64,000 nucleotides of DNA, taken from positions 251,525-315,524 of the forward strand of contig NZ_KQ948428.1 of NCBI RefSeq assembly GCF_001514065.1. Direction: 5' to 3'. Within the stretch, counting starts at the first letter, position 1. The number at the start of each line of letters is the position of its first letter. This DNA comes from Streptomyces antibioticus (GTDB lineage: Bacteria; Actinomycetota; Actinomycetes; Streptomycetales; Streptomycetaceae). The translations under genes and the position numbers were made by a program. This document shows positions 7,678-16,779 of this stretch, piece by piece. Below the pieces are notes generated by a model. That model was not told the DNA's origin and did not search any database. It worked only from the letters and a program-made list of their open reading frames with translations.

Positions 7678-8517
7678 ATGCCCGCTTTTAAATGGGACAC
7701 AGCCGCAGACCAGCGCTTCAACGTCAACCTGTCGATCCTCTTCACGGAACTCCCGCTCCTGGAGCGCCCCGCGGCCGCCGCCGCGGCCGGCTTCACCGCG
7801 GTCGAGCTGTGGTGGCCCTGGGTCGACTCCCCCACTCCCGAGCAGTCCGAGCTCGACGCCCTGAAGCAGGCGATCGAGGACGCGGGCGTCCAGCTCACGG
7901 GCCTGAACTTCTACGCCGGACAGCTGCCCGGCCCCGACCGCGGCGCCCTGTCGATCCCGGGCGAGGAGTCGGAGAAGTTCCGCGCCAACATCGAGGTGGC
8001 CGCGGACTTCGCCCAATCGCTGGGCTGCAAGGCGCTCAACGCCCTGTACGGCAACCGCGTCGACGGCGTCGACCCGGCCGCGCAGGACGCGCTCGCGCTG
8101 GAGAACCTGGTCCTCGCGGCCCGCGCGGCCGACCGGATCGGCGCGATCCTTCTCATCGAGACGCTGAACAAGCCCGAGTCGCCGCGCTACCCGCTGGTGA
8201 GCGCACCGGCCGCGATCGGGATCGTCGACAAGGTCAACGACGCGACGGGCCTCGGCAACGCCAAGTTCCTCATGGACCTCTACCACCTGTCCATGAACGG
8301 CGAGGACCTGCCGGCGGTGATCGAGGAGTACGCCGCGAAGACCGGCCATGTGCAGATCGCCGACAACCCGGGCCGCGGCGCGCCGGGGACCGGCTCGCTG
8401 CCCCTCGAAGACCTCCTCGACCAGCTGAGGAAGGCGGGTTACGACGGCTGGGTCGGCCTTGAGTACAAGCCGGGCGACCGCCCGAGCGCCGAGGCCTTCG
8501 ACTGGCTGCCCCGCTGA
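7678..8517 (+). CDS. hyi: hydroxypyruvate isomerase
   Basis: The 279-residue TIM-barrel protein of the xylose-isomerase-like Hyi family interconverts hydroxypyruvate and tartronate semialdehyde. Visible family features are NVNLSILFTELP near the start, LIETLNKPE around 160-170 (metal-binding Glu), FLMDLYHLSMNGED around 198-210 and GLEYKPG near the C-terminus. The ATG at 7678 follows a GAAGGGAG site. It heads an operon with glxR 28 nt downstream. The promoter and 15-bp operator just upstream match those of gcl, so the three enzymes are probably one glyoxylate-induced set. Confidence 0.9.
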   Translation: MPAFKWDTAADQRFNVNLSILFTELPLLERPAAAAAAGFTAVELWWPWVDSPTPEQSELDALKQAIEDAGVQLTGLNFYAGQLPGPDRGALSIPGEESEKFRANIEVAADFAQSLGCKALNALYGNRVDGVDPAAQDALALENLVLAARAADRIGAILLIETLNKPESPRYPLVSAPAAIGIVDKVNDATGLGNAKFLMDLYHLSMNGEDLPAVIEEYAAKTGHVQIADNPGRGAPGTGSLPLEDLLDQLRKAGYDGWVGLEYKPGDRPSAEAFDWLPR

Positions 8518-8545
8518 CCCCCTTTACGTGAAAGGCACCCCCATC

Positions 8546-9439
8546 ATGAGCAACACCCTTCCGAAGATCGCCTGGATAGGCCTCGGCATCATGGGCTCCC
8601 CCATGTCCGAGAACCTCATCAAGGCGGGTTACGACGTCACCGGCTTCACGCTGGAGCAGGACAAGCTGGACCGCCTGGCCGCCGCCGGGGGCAAGGCCGC
8701 CGCCTCGATCGCCGAGGCCGTGCGGGGCGCCGACGTGGTCATCACGATGGTGCCCGCATCGCCGCAGGTCGAGGCCATCGCGTACGGCCCGGACGGCATC
8801 CTGGAGAACGCGAAGTCCGGCGCCCTGCTGATCGACATGTCCTCGATCACCCCGCAGACCTCGGTGGACCTCGCGAAGGCCGCCCAGGACAAGGGCATCC
8901 GCGTCCTGGACGCCCCGGTTTCCGGCGGTGAGGCGGGCGCCATCGAGGCCGTGCTGTCGATCATGGTCGGCGGTGAGCAGGCCGACTTCGAGGCCGCCAA
9001 GCCGATCCTGGACGCACTCGGCAAGACCATCGTGCTGTGCGGTCCGCACGGCTCGGGGCAGACCGTGAAGGCCGCCAACCAGCTGATCGTCGCCGTGAAC
9101 ATCCAGGCGTGCGCCGAGGCCGTGGTCTTCCTGGAGAAGTCCGGCGTGGACCTGAAGGCCGCGCTCGACGTCCTCAACGGCGGCCTCGCCGGCTCGACCG
9201 TGCTGACGCGCAAGAAGGACAACTTCCTCCAGCGCGACTTCAAGCCGGGCTTCCGCATCGACCTCCACCACAAGGACATGGGCATCGTCACCGACGCCGC
9301 CCGCAACGTCGGCGCGGCCCTGCCCGTCGGCGCCGTGGTCGCCCAGCTGGTCGCGTCCCTGCGCGCCCAGGGCGACGGGGGCCTGGACCACTCCGCACTG
9401 CTGCGCGCGGTCGAGCGCCTCTCCGGCGCCCAGATCTGA
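8546..9439 (+). CDS. glxR: 2-hydroxy-3-oxopropionate (tartronate semialdehyde) reductase
   Basis: The 297-residue beta-hydroxyacid dehydrogenase reduces tartronate semialdehyde to D-glycerate. It shows the N-terminal Rossmann motif WIGLGIMGSPM, the substrate-binding DAPVSGGEAGA segment (about 120-130) and the catalytic Lys in GSGQTVKAANQLI (about 170-182). The ATG at 8546 with a GAAAGG site is preferred over an upstream in-frame start at 8459 that lies inside hyi. It is co-transcribed with hyi and works on the product of Gcl. Glycerate kinase, the next step, is not in the window. Confidence 0.92.
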   Translation: MSNTLPKIAWIGLGIMGSPMSENLIKAGYDVTGFTLEQDKLDRLAAAGGKAAASIAEAVRGADVVITMVPASPQVEAIAYGPDGILENAKSGALLIDMSSITPQTSVDLAKAAQDKGIRVLDAPVSGGEAGAIEAVLSIMVGGEQADFEAAKPILDALGKTIVLCGPHGSGQTVKAANQLIVAVNIQACAEAVVFLEKSGVDLKAALDVLNGGLAGSTVLTRKKDNFLQRDFKPGFRIDLHHKDMGIVTDAARNVGAALPVGAVVAQLVASLRAQGDGGLDHSALLRAVERLSGAQI

Positions 9440-9538
9440 CGCACGGCACCCAGACCCCGGGCGGCGCACGCTGCTGACACCTGTCCTGTCGCGCCCAAGC
9501 GGCGGCGCCGCCCGGTATCAACGCATCGCCGATCATCT

Positions 9539-9579
9539 TCAACAAACTGTTGACGTCCAGATCGCCCCAAACCTAGGCT
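9539..9579 (+). promoter_or_regulatory. catalase promoter with palindromic operator
   Basis: The palindrome TCAACA-AAC-TGTTGA (9539-9553) overlaps a TTGACG -35 box (9550-9555). An 18-base spacer leads to TAGGCT (9574-9579). Spacing and overlap match the uraD promoter, and 17 of 19 bases around the palindrome are the same. This argues for one regulator acting on both. Confidence 0.65.
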
Positions 9580-9637
9580 CCACGAAGCGGAAGTCCCTTT
9601 CCGAAGCCTCCGCTGACTCTCGTACGGAAGGTCCCCG

Positions 9638-11095
9638 ATGTCGAAGCGCGTGCTGACGACCGAGTCCGGCGCCCCGGTCGCCGACAACCAGAATTCCGCC
9701 TCCGCCGGTGTCGGCGGTCCGCTCCTCCTCCAGGACCAGCACCTGCTGGAGAAGCTCGCCCGCTTCAACCGCGAGCGCATCCCGGAGCGCGTGGTGCACG
9801 CCCGTGGCAGCGGCGCGTACGGCTACTTCGAGGTGACCGACGACGTCACCGGGTTCACGCACGCCGACTTCCTGAACAGCGTCGGCAAGCGCACCGAGGT
9901 CTTCCTGCGCTTCTCCACGGTGGCGGACTCGCTCGGCGGTGCGGACGCGGTGCGCGACCCGCGCGGCTTCGCGGTCAAGTTCTATACGGAAGAGGGCAAT
10001 TACGACCTCGTCGGCAACAACACCCCGGTGTTCTTCATCAAGGACCCGATCAAGTTCCCCGACTTCATCCACTCGCAGAAGCGCGACCCGTTCACGGGCC
10101 GTCAGGAGCCGGACAACGTCTGGGACTTCTGGGCGCACGCCCCGGAGGCCACGCACCAGGTGACCTGGCTGATGGGCGACCGCGGCATTCCGGCCTCGTA
10201 CCGCCACATGAACGGCTACGGCTCGCACACCTACCAGTGGACGAACGCCGACGGCGAGGCCTTCTTCGTCAAGTACCACTTCAAGACCAACCAGGGCATC
10301 CGCTGCCTGTCCGCCGAGCAGGGCGCCGAGCTCGCCGGCAAGGACCCCAACTCGCACCAGACGGACCTGCTCCAGGCCATCGAGCGCGGGGTGAACCCCT
10401 CCTGGACCCTCTACGTCCAGCTCATGCCGGCGGCCGAGGCGGCGGACTACCGCTTCAACCCGTTCGACCTCACCAAGGTGTGGCCGCACAAGGACTACCC
10501 GCTCCAGCGCGTGGGCCGCCTCGTCCTCGACCGCAACCCGGACAACGTCTTCGCCGAGGTCGAGCAGGCCGCGTTCTCCCCGAACAACTTCGTGCCGGGC
10601 ATCGGTCCCTCGCCGGACAAGATGCTCCAGGGCCGCCTGTTCGCCTACGCGGACGCCCACCGCTACCGCCTGGGCGTCAACCACACCCAGCTCGCGGTGA
10701 ACGCCCCGAAGGCGACCGTCGCGAACAATTACGGGCGGGACGGCCTCATGGCCACCAACTCCCAGGGCCGCGCCGCGAAGAACTACGAGCCGAACTCCTA
10801 CGACGGCCCGGCGGAGACCGGCCGCCCGCTCTCCGCGCCGCTGGCGGTCAGCGGCTGGACCGGCACGCACGAGGCCGCGCAGCACACCAAGGACGACGAC
10901 TTCTTCCAGGCCGGCGAGCTGTACCGGCTGATGTCGGAGGACGAGAAGTCGCGCCTGGTCGCCAACATCGCCGGCGGCCTCTCCCAGGTCTCCCGCGACG
11001 ACGTGATCGAGAAGAACCTGGCCCACTTCCACGCCGCCGACCCGGAGTACGGCAAGCGCGTGGAGGAGGCGGTCCGCGCCCTGCGCGAGGACTGA
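9638..11095 (+). CDS. katA: monofunctional heme catalase (small subunit, clade 3)
   Basis: The 485-residue catalase converts H2O2 to water and O2. It has the distal His54 ([16 protein letters not shown]), the distal Asn in [13 protein letters not shown], the NADPH-region motifs and the proximal heme Tyr in [14 protein letters not shown]. Its length is typical of small-subunit catalases, and there is no signal peptide. It stands between glxR and gcl but has its own promoter, whose operator matches the uricase operon promoter. That context suggests a dedicated role in removing uricase-derived peroxide, rather than, or in addition to, a general OxyR- or CatR-type stress response. Confidence 0.95.
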   Translation: MSKRVLTTESGAPVADNQNSASAGVGGPLLLQDQHLLEKLARFNRERIPERVVHARGSGAYGYFEVTDDVTGFTHADFLNSVGKRTEVFLRFSTVADSLGGADAVRDPRGFAVKFYTEEGNYDLVGNNTPVFFIKDPIKFPDFIHSQKRDPFTGRQEPDNVWDFWAHAPEATHQVTWLMGDRGIPASYRHMNGYGSHTYQWTNADGEAFFVKYHFKTNQGIRCLSAEQGAELAGKDPNSHQTDLLQAIERGVNPSWTLYVQLMPAAEAADYRFNPFDLTKVWPHKDYPLQRVGRLVLDRNPDNVFAEVEQAAFSPNNFVPGIGPSPDKMLQGRLFAYADAHRYRLGVNHTQLAVNAPKATVANNYGRDGLMATNSQGRAAKNYEPNSYDGPAETGRPLSAPLAVSGWTGTHEAAQHTKDDDFFQAGELYRLMSEDEKSRLVANIAGGLSQVSRDDVIEKNLAHFHAADPEYGKRVEEAVRALRED

Positions 11096-11304
11096 GCCGG
11101 CGAAGACTCCCTGTTCGCGCCCAAGGACTGAGCGACCCGGATGAGGGGTGGTCCTCGGTACGGGCACGGGCAGGGTGATGGACCGCGGCGGCGTGCGAGC
11201 CAGTGCGGTGGTGAAGGACCGGAGATCCTCTTCTCGACCTGAGGGAAGGGCTTCTCGGGCTCCGTCGCCGCCGCCGCGGTCCCAGCAGTACGGCAAGAGA
11301 CGCA

Positions 11305-11340
11305 GAGCACCGGATACGGACGGACCCGTATCCGGTGCTC
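11305..11340 (+). terminator. strong hairpin downstream of catalase
   Basis: A 15-bp perfect stem (11305-11319 with 11326-11340, 6-nt loop) lies 210 bases past the catalase stop and ahead of the small gene at 11391. The rest of the 295-nt gap shows no gene. Confidence 0.6.
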
Positions 11341-11390
11341 TTCGCTGTGCCCGGGGTGCGCGGAGGGCCGCCGCGCAGGACGCTGAAGGC

Positions 11391-11627
11391 ATGGCACACG
11401 CATCCCACCACCCGCATGTCGTGGTGCACTCGCCGGCCCTGGACGGCTCCCGGCGGGTCACCGCGGACGACCACAACCTCGGCGTCGCCTCCCACCTGGA
11501 CGACGTCGTGGAGCTGCTGCGCCTCGCCGATCTCGACCGGATCGAGGTGGAGGACGAGGACATCGTGGAATGGCAGGGCGGCGGCCCGGACGACTGGCCC
11601 GGACTGTCCGAGCATCACGAGGACTGA
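11391..11627 (+). CDS. small acidic hypothetical protein
   Basis: A 78-residue protein, rich in His near the start (MAHASHHPHVVVHSP) and Asp/Glu later (IEVEDEDIVEWQGGGPDDW). It has no membrane segment or signal peptide. I recognise no named family, though the sequence looks like a real, evenly codon-biased Streptomyces gene. The ATG at 11391 has only a weak GAAGG site close by. It lies alone between the catalase hairpin and three terminator-like hairpins, so it is probably monocistronic. Function unknown. Confidence 0.55.
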   Translation: MAHASHHPHVVVHSPALDGSRRVTADDHNLGVASHLDDVVELLRLADLDRIEVEDEDIVEWQGGGPDDWPGLSEHHED

Positions 11628-11689
11628 GCCCGCCTACACCCGGCGACGTAGACGGAGTACGGAACCCTCAAATCAACCTCTGAACCCGT

Positions 11690-11716
11690 CCCCGGAGGCT
11701 TCAACCGCCTTCGGGG
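11690..11716 (+). terminator. hairpin after the small gene
   Basis: CCCCGGAGGC pairs with GCCTTCGGGG through one G-U wobble, with a 7-nt loop. It lies 62 bases past the stop of the 78-residue gene. Confidence 0.5.
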
Positions 11717-11733
11717 TTGGGCACATTGTCGTC

Positions 11734-11772
11734 ACGCGGTGCCCGCCGGCACGGGGGCGGCGGGCACCGCGT
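11734..11772. terminator. 14-bp stem between convergent genes
   Basis: Positions 11734-11747 pair perfectly with 11759-11772 (11-nt loop). It is the strongest of three hairpins in this 251-nt convergent gap and could act in both directions. Confidence 0.6.
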
Positions 11773-11828
11773 AACGGGGGAACGGGGGGATCGGGGGACG
11801 GACACCCGGGGGGACGGGGCATGCCGAA

Positions 11829-11860
11829 GGGGCGGCCCATCCCCCCGGATGGACCGCCCC
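11829..11860 (-). terminator. gcl terminator
   Basis: GGGGCGG and CCATCC arms (11829-11842) pair with 11847-11860 with one internal mismatch and a CCCC loop. It begins 18 bases beyond the gcl stop. Confidence 0.55.
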
Positions 11861-11878
11861 TGTGCGTGCTGCGCTACG

Positions 11879-13666
11879 TCAGACCTTCAGCGGCCTGATC
11901 GCCGTCGGGGCGTGCCCCGGCTCCGTCGCGAGCTCCTCGAACTCGGTGACGTCGCTGATGTCGGCGGTCTTGCTCATCGCGATGTTGGTGACCCGCTCCA
12001 GGATCGCCTCGACCACGACCGGCACCCGGTACTCGGCGGCCAGCTTCTTGGCCTCCTCGAAGGCCGGCAGCAGCTGGTCGGGCTCGGTGACGCGGATGGC
12101 CTTGCAGCCGAGGCCCTCGACGACCTTGATGTGGTCGACACCGTAGACGCCCAGCTCCGGGGAGTTGATGTTCTCGAACTCCAGGTTGACCTGGAAGTTG
12201 ATGTCGAGACCGATCTGCGCCTGCCGGATCAGGCCCAGATAGGCGTTGTTGACGAGGACATGGACGTACGGGATCTTGTGCTGCGCGCCGACGGCCAGCT
12301 CCTCCAGCATGAACTGGAAGTCGTAGTCGCCGGAGAGCGCGACGACCTGGGCCTCCGGGTCGGCCTTGGCGACGCCGAGCGCGGCCGGAATGGTCCAGCC
12401 GAGCGGGCCGGCCTGGCCGCAGTTGATCCAGTGCCGCGGCTTGTAGACGTGCAGCATCTGGGCGCCCGCGATCTGCGACAGGCCGATCGTGGTGACGTAC
12501 CGCGTCTCGGGGCCGAAGGCCTTGTTCATCTCCTCGTAGACGCGCTGCGGCTTCAGGGGCACGTTGTCGAAGTGCGTACGGCGCAGCAGCGTGGCCTTGC
12601 GCTCCAGGTGGGAGGCGATCCACGCGGAGCGGTCGGGGAGCCTGCCCGCGGCCTTCAGCTCCTTCGCCACCTCGACGAAGAGCTCCAGGGCGGCCTTGGC
12701 GTCGGAGGTGATGCCGTAGTCCGGCGGGAAGATCTTGCCGATCTGGGTGGGCTCGATGTCGACGTGGACGAACTTGCGGCCCTGGCGGTAGACGTCGAGC
12801 TTGTAGCCGGTGTGCCGGTTGGCCCAGCGGTTGCCGATGCCGAGGACGAAGTCGGACTCCAGGAAGGTCGCGTTGCCGTAGCGGTGCGAGGTCTGGAGGC
12901 CGACCATGCCGGCGTTCAGCTCGTGGTCGTCGGGGATGGTGCCCCAGCCCATCAGGGTCGGGATCACCGGGGTGCCGGTGAGCTCGGCGAACTCCACGAG
13001 GAGGTCGGAGGCGTCGGCGTTGATGATGCCGCCGCCCGCGACGATCAGCGGGCGCTCGGAGGCGAGCAGGAACTCGATCGCCTTCTCGATCTGGGCGCGG
13101 GTCGCGGCCGGCTTGTAGACCGGGAGCGGCTCGTAGGTCTCCGGGTCGAACTCGATCTCGGTGAGCTGGACGTCGATGGGCAGGTCGATGAGGACCGGGC
13201 CGGGGCGGCCGGAGCGCATCAGGTGGAAGGCCTGCTGGAAGACGCCGGGGACCTGGGCCGCCTCCAGGACGGTGGTGGCCGCCTTGGTCACGGGCTTGGC
13301 GATCGACGCGATGTCGACGGCCTGGAAGTCCTCTTTGTGGATGACGCTCACCGGCGCCTGGCCGGTGATGCACAGGATCGGGATCGAGTCGCCGATCGCC
13401 GAGTACAGGCCGGTGATCATGTCGGTGCCGGCCGGGCCCGAGGTGCCGATGCAGACGCCGATGTTGCCCGGGTTGGTGCGGGTGTACCCCTCGGCCATGT
13501 GAGAGGCGCCCTCGACGTGCCGGGCGAGCGTGTGGTCGATGCCGCCGCCCTCCTTGAGGGCGCGGTAGAAGGGGTTGATCGCCGCGCCGGGCACCCCGAA
13601 CGCGTTGGTGACGCCCTCGCGCTTGAGGATCTCAACTGCCGCGCGGGCAGCGGTCATACGTGCCAT
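11879..13666 (-). CDS. gcl: glyoxylate carboligase (tartronate-semialdehyde synthase)
   Basis: The 595-residue thiamine-diphosphate enzyme joins two glyoxylates to tartronate semialdehyde with loss of CO2. Val51 in [11 protein letters not shown] replaces the glutamate conserved in other ThDP enzymes, the known hallmark of Gcl, at the same residue number as in E. coli. The ThDP/Mg motif [11 protein letters not shown] and [10 protein letters not shown] (about 430-465) is intact, and the FAD-binding middle domain is present. The ATG at 13666 has a GGGAG site. It is regulated through the 15-bp operator shared with hyi-glxR, and its product is used by GlxR and Hyi. Confidence 0.96.
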   Translation of the reverse strand: MARMTAARAAVEILKREGVTNAFGVPGAAINPFYRALKEGGGIDHTLARHVEGASHMAEGYTRTNPGNIGVCIGTSGPAGTDMITGLYSAIGDSIPILCITGQAPVSVIHKEDFQAVDIASIAKPVTKAATTVLEAAQVPGVFQQAFHLMRSGRPGPVLIDLPIDVQLTEIEFDPETYEPLPVYKPAATRAQIEKAIEFLLASERPLIVAGGGIINADASDLLVEFAELTGTPVIPTLMGWGTIPDDHELNAGMVGLQTSHRYGNATFLESDFVLGIGNRWANRHTGYKLDVYRQGRKFVHVDIEPTQIGKIFPPDYGITSDAKAALELFVEVAKELKAAGRLPDRSAWIASHLERKATLLRRTHFDNVPLKPQRVYEEMNKAFGPETRYVTTIGLSQIAGAQMLHVYKPRHWINCGQAGPLGWTIPAALGVAKADPEAQVVALSGDYDFQFMLEELAVGAQHKIPYVHVLVNNAYLGLIRQAQIGLDINFQVNLEFENINSPELGVYGVDHIKVVEGLGCKAIRVTEPDQLLPAFEEAKKLAAEYRVPVVVEAILERVTNIAMSKTADISDVTEFEELATEPGHAPTAIRPLKV

Positions 13667-13725
13667 CGAGTACTCCCTGCTTCGGCTGCCGGATTCGCAC
13701 TCCCGTCGCGCCCCGCGGTGAGTAC

Positions 13726-13778
13726 TTCCGTTCTGCGGTTAATTCCGTATTGCGGAAACTAACTTCTACTATCTGGAA
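13726..13778 (-). promoter_or_regulatory. gcl operator cluster
   Basis: The perfect site TTCCGTATTGCGGAA at 13743-13757 is the exact reverse complement of the hyi operator. Imperfect copies flank it at 13726-13740 (TTCCG-N5-CGGTT) and 13764-13778 (TTC-N9-GAA). All three lie at or downstream of the predicted start site near 13774. Confidence 0.65.
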
Positions 13779-13780
13779 TC

Positions 13781-13809
13781 AATGTAAGTGGAGGGGTGAA
13801 GGCCGTCAA
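13781..13809 (-). promoter_or_regulatory. gcl promoter
   Basis: On the minus strand, TTGACG (13809-13804) and TACATT (13786-13781) are separated by exactly 17 bases. The geometry relative to the operator is the same as at hyi. Confidence 0.6.
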
Positions 13810-13841
13810 GAGACGGACAAGCGGGGGTCGACAGGAGGACG

Positions 13842-14582
13842 ATGGGGGCGCTGTCCCGACGTGGGGTCGTTCTGGAGTGGGCCATGTCCGAGAACGTGTC
13901 GGTGCGCTGCCCGGTCTGCCGGCGCGAGCACTTCTATGCGGCACCGTCCTATCCGTGCGCCTGCGGGGCGCCGGTGACACCGCCGCTGGACCGGCGTGCG
14001 CGGGCGACGGCGGTGACGCACCGGTCCTGGGAGGACGACTGGGTGACGGTGCTGTGCGCGCGCTGCGGGCGCACCGGCGAGTGGCCGCACCCCGAGGTGG
14101 GCTGCGCCTGCGGGACGGTGCTGCGGGTCCCGGTCGCGGCGGAGGCGGTCGGTATCCCGACGGCCCGCCGCGTCGAGCAGTCCCGGCGGCGCGCGTTCCA
14201 GCCGGTGACGATCCGCACGGCTCGCGACGCGGTCACGGCCGCGGCCCTCTATCTGCGCTGGCTCGGCTACGCGGACATCCGCCGCGCCGACCAACGCCCC
14301 CCGAACGGCATCGGCCTCGCCGCCCGCGGCCTCCTTGCCCAGGTCGACCCCACGGTCCGCCCGGCATCCCTCCGCGATGTCGAGTGCCTGTGGCTGACAG
14401 CGATGACGGAGTCGGCGGACTGCGTCTACTTCTCCCTGGCCGGCTACGCCACGGAGGCCCGAACGGTCGCCGACTCCCTGGCCGTCCCCTTGTTCGTCCT
14501 CGACCTCACGGGCACGCCCCAGCCGGTGAACGCAAGAGCAGACGAACTGGACGCCACTGGAACGGAGGCCTCCGGCGGTTGA
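13842..14582 (+). CDS. zinc-ribbon protein with Mrr-like, apparently inactive nuclease fold
   Basis: The 246-residue protein (232 from the ATG at 13884) opens with two Cys4 knuckle pairs, CPVC/CAC and CARC/CAC (about residues 23-90). The C-terminal part (about 125-240) follows the Mrr-type restriction-endonuclease pattern: helix, LRWLGYADIR, a GIGLAARGLLAQVD core and a VYFSLAGYATEA strand-helix. The metal-binding Asp is absent (NGIGL) and the usual QVK reads QVD, so nuclease activity is unlikely. The start at 13842 has AGGAGG three bases upstream, which is close; 13884 has GGAG at a normal distance. Function unknown. Confidence 0.6.
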   Translation: MGALSRRGVVLEWAMSENVSVRCPVCRREHFYAAPSYPCACGAPVTPPLDRRARATAVTHRSWEDDWVTVLCARCGRTGEWPHPEVGCACGTVLRVPVAAEAVGIPTARRVEQSRRRAFQPVTIRTARDAVTAAALYLRWLGYADIRRADQRPPNGIGLAARGLLAQVDPTVRPASLRDVECLWLTAMTESADCVYFSLAGYATEARTVADSLAVPLFVLDLTGTPQPVNARADELDATGTEASGG

Positions 14583-14683
14583 ACGGGGGTGGCCCCGGCC
14601 CGGAGTGAGGACCAGGGCGTGCCTTCACCGCCCCCGCCCGGAAACCCGATGCGTTCGCATCCGGCGCCCGCCATACTCGCCCG

Positions 14684-15187
14684 ATGCTCATCCGCCCCGT
14701 CACCCCCGTCGAACTCACCGCCCTCCAGGACATCGAGCGTGCCGCCGGTGCCGGCTTCCGTGAGGTCGGCATGTCGGCGATCGCCGAGGACGAGCCGTTC
14801 CCGGTGGACGTTCTGGAGGGGTACCGCAGCCAGGGGCGGGCCTGGGTCGCGGTCGGCGATGAGGAGCGTCCCGTCGGCTATCTGATCGCCGAGGCCGTCG
14901 ACGGCGCCCTGCACATCGAGCAGGTCTCGGTCCATCCGGACTTCGCGCGCCGACGCATCGGCGAGGCCCTGCTCACGCATGCCGCCGAGCACGCCCGCGC
15001 CCACCACCTCACCGGCCTCACCCTGACCACCTTCGCCGAGGTGCCCTGGAACGCCCCGTACTACGAGCGCCTCGGCTTCCGCGTCCTCGGCGAGGCCGAA
15101 CTCACCCCCGGACTGCGGAAGATCCGCGCCCATGAAGCCGAGCTCGGCCTCGACCGGTGGCCGCGCGTGTGCATGCGCAGGGACTGA
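14684..15187 (+). CDS. GNAT-family N-acetyltransferase
   Basis: The 167-residue protein has a single GNAT domain, with the acetyl-CoA loop in VSVHPDFARRRIGEALL (about 84-100) and the C-terminal NAPYYERLGFRVL motif. No substrate can be deduced. The ATG at 14684 is six bases after CATACT (14672-14677) and lacks a ribosome site, suggesting a leaderless transcript. A GATGCG-TT-CGCATC palindrome sits at 14648-14661, near the -35 region. It converges on the acyl-CoA synthetase gene with an 8-nt gap. Confidence 0.85.
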   Translation: MLIRPVTPVELTALQDIERAAGAGFREVGMSAIAEDEPFPVDVLEGYRSQGRAWVAVGDEERPVGYLIAEAVDGALHIEQVSVHPDFARRRIGEALLTHAAEHARAHHLTGLTLTTFAEVPWNAPYYERLGFRVLGEAELTPGLRKIRAHEAELGLDRWPRVCMRRD

Positions 15188-15195
15188 AGGACGCC

Positions 15196-16779
15196 CTATT
15201 CCGCCGCGTACGTCTCCCGCAGCTCCACCTTGCGCACCTTCCCCGACACCGTCATCGGGAAGGACTCCAGCACCTGGAGCCTGCTCGGCACCTTGTAGTG
15301 GGCCAGGCGGCCCTCACAGAAGGCGCGTACCTCCTCCAGGGTCGGCGGGTCGGCCGGGTCGCGGGGGATGACGCAGGCCAGGACCTCCTCGCCGTACCGC
15401 TCATGGGGGACGCCGACGACCTGGACGTCCGCGATCTTCGGGTGGGCGTAGAGGAACTCCTCGATCTCGCGCGGGTAGATGTTCTCGCCACCCCGGATGA
15501 TCATGTCTTTGATGCGGCCGACGATCTCGACATAGCCGTCCTCGCGCATCACGGCCAGGTCGCCGGTGTGCATCCAGCGGCCCGCGTCGATCGACTCGGC
15601 GGTCTTCTCGGGTTCGTTCCAGTAGCCGAGCATCACGCTGTAGCCGCGGGTGCACAACTCCCCTGCCGTGCCCCGGGGTTGGGTCACCCCCGTCGCCGGG
15701 TCGACGACCTTCACCTCGATGTGCGGCAGGACCCGGCCGACCGTGCCGGTGCGGTGTTCCAGGTCGTCGTCGCGGCGTGTCTGGAGCGATACCGGGGACG
15801 TCTCCGTCATGCCGTAGCAGATGGAGACCTCCGCCATGTGCATCTCGGCGACCACCCGTTTCATCACCTCCACCGGGCAGGGCGAGCCCGCCATGATGCC
15901 GGTGCGCAACGACGACAGGTCGTACGTCGCGAAGTCCGGGTCGTTCAACTCCGCGATGAACATGGTCGGTACGCCGTACAACGAGGTGCAGCGCTCCCGC
16001 TGCACCGCCTCCAGCGTGGCCTTCGGGTCGAAGGACGGGGCCGGGATCACCATGCAGGCGCCGTGCGAGGTCGCCGCGAGGTTGCCCATCACCATGCCGA
16101 AGCAGTGATAGAAGGGGACGGGGATGCAGATCCGGTCCTGCTCGGAATACGCGATCAACTCCCCTACGAAATAACCGTTGTTGAGGATGTTGTGGTGGGA
16201 GAGCGTGGCCCCTTTCGGGAAGCCCGTCGTGCCCGACGTGTACTGGATGTTGATCGGGTCGTCGCAGGACAGCTCCGGGTACGGCGCCGGGGTCGCGCGG
16301 GCGAGCAGCGCGTCCCAGCTCGGGTCCCCGATGAACACGGCCTCCCGCAACTGCGGGCACTTCCCCCGCACTTCCGCGATCATCGCGCGGTAGTCACTGG
16401 TCTTGTGGCTGAGGGAGGCGAACAGCAGGGAGATCCCGGCCTGGTTGAGGACGTACTCGACCTCGTGGGTGCGGTACGCCGGGTTGATGTTCACCATGAT
16501 CGCGCCGATGCGGGCGGTGGCGTACTGGACCAGCACCCACTCGGGGCAGTTGACCGCCCAGATGCCCACCCGATCACCCTTGGCGACCCCGCTCGCCAGC
16601 AGCGCGTACGCCAACTCCTCGACCTCCGCGGCGAATCGGGCGTAGGTCCAGCGCCGCCCCGAAGGCACGTCGACCAGCGCCTCGCGCTCCGGCCAGCGGG
16701 CGACCGCCCGGTCGAGGTTGGCCCCGATCGTGTCCCCGAGCAGCGCGGTCCCGCTCACCCCGTGGCTGTAGGAGCTCAT
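15196..16779 (-). CDS. fatty-acyl-CoA synthetase (AMP-forming)
   Basis: The 527-residue ANL-superfamily ligase activates a carboxylate to its acyl-CoA. Motifs include the P-loop [11 protein letters not shown], the YGMTETSP adenine-binding motif, the [12 protein letters not shown] hinge region, [16 protein letters not shown] and the C-terminal catalytic Lys in [10 protein letters not shown]. The sequence resembles medium/long-chain and propionate-type ligases; chain length cannot be read from it. The ATG at 16779 overlaps the stop of the upstream ligase by 4 nt (ATGA), so the pair is translationally coupled. A much longer frame to 17562 is a shadow of that neighbour. Confidence 0.92.
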   Translation of the reverse strand: MSSYSHGVSGTALLGDTIGANLDRAVARWPEREALVDVPSGRRWTYARFAAEVEELAYALLASGVAKGDRVGIWAVNCPEWVLVQYATARIGAIMVNINPAYRTHEVEYVLNQAGISLLFASLSHKTSDYRAMIAEVRGKCPQLREAVFIGDPSWDALLARATPAPYPELSCDDPINIQYTSGTTGFPKGATLSHHNILNNGYFVGELIAYSEQDRICIPVPFYHCFGMVMGNLAATSHGACMVIPAPSFDPKATLEAVQRERCTSLYGVPTMFIAELNDPDFATYDLSSLRTGIMAGSPCPVEVMKRVVAEMHMAEVSICYGMTETSPVSLQTRRDDDLEHRTGTVGRVLPHIEVKVVDPATGVTQPRGTAGELCTRGYSVMLGYWNEPEKTAESIDAGRWMHTGDLAVMREDGYVEIVGRIKDMIIRGGENIYPREIEEFLYAHPKIADVQVVGVPHERYGEEVLACVIPRDPADPPTLEEVRAFCEGRLAHYKVPSRLQVLESFPMTVSGKVRKVELRETYAAE

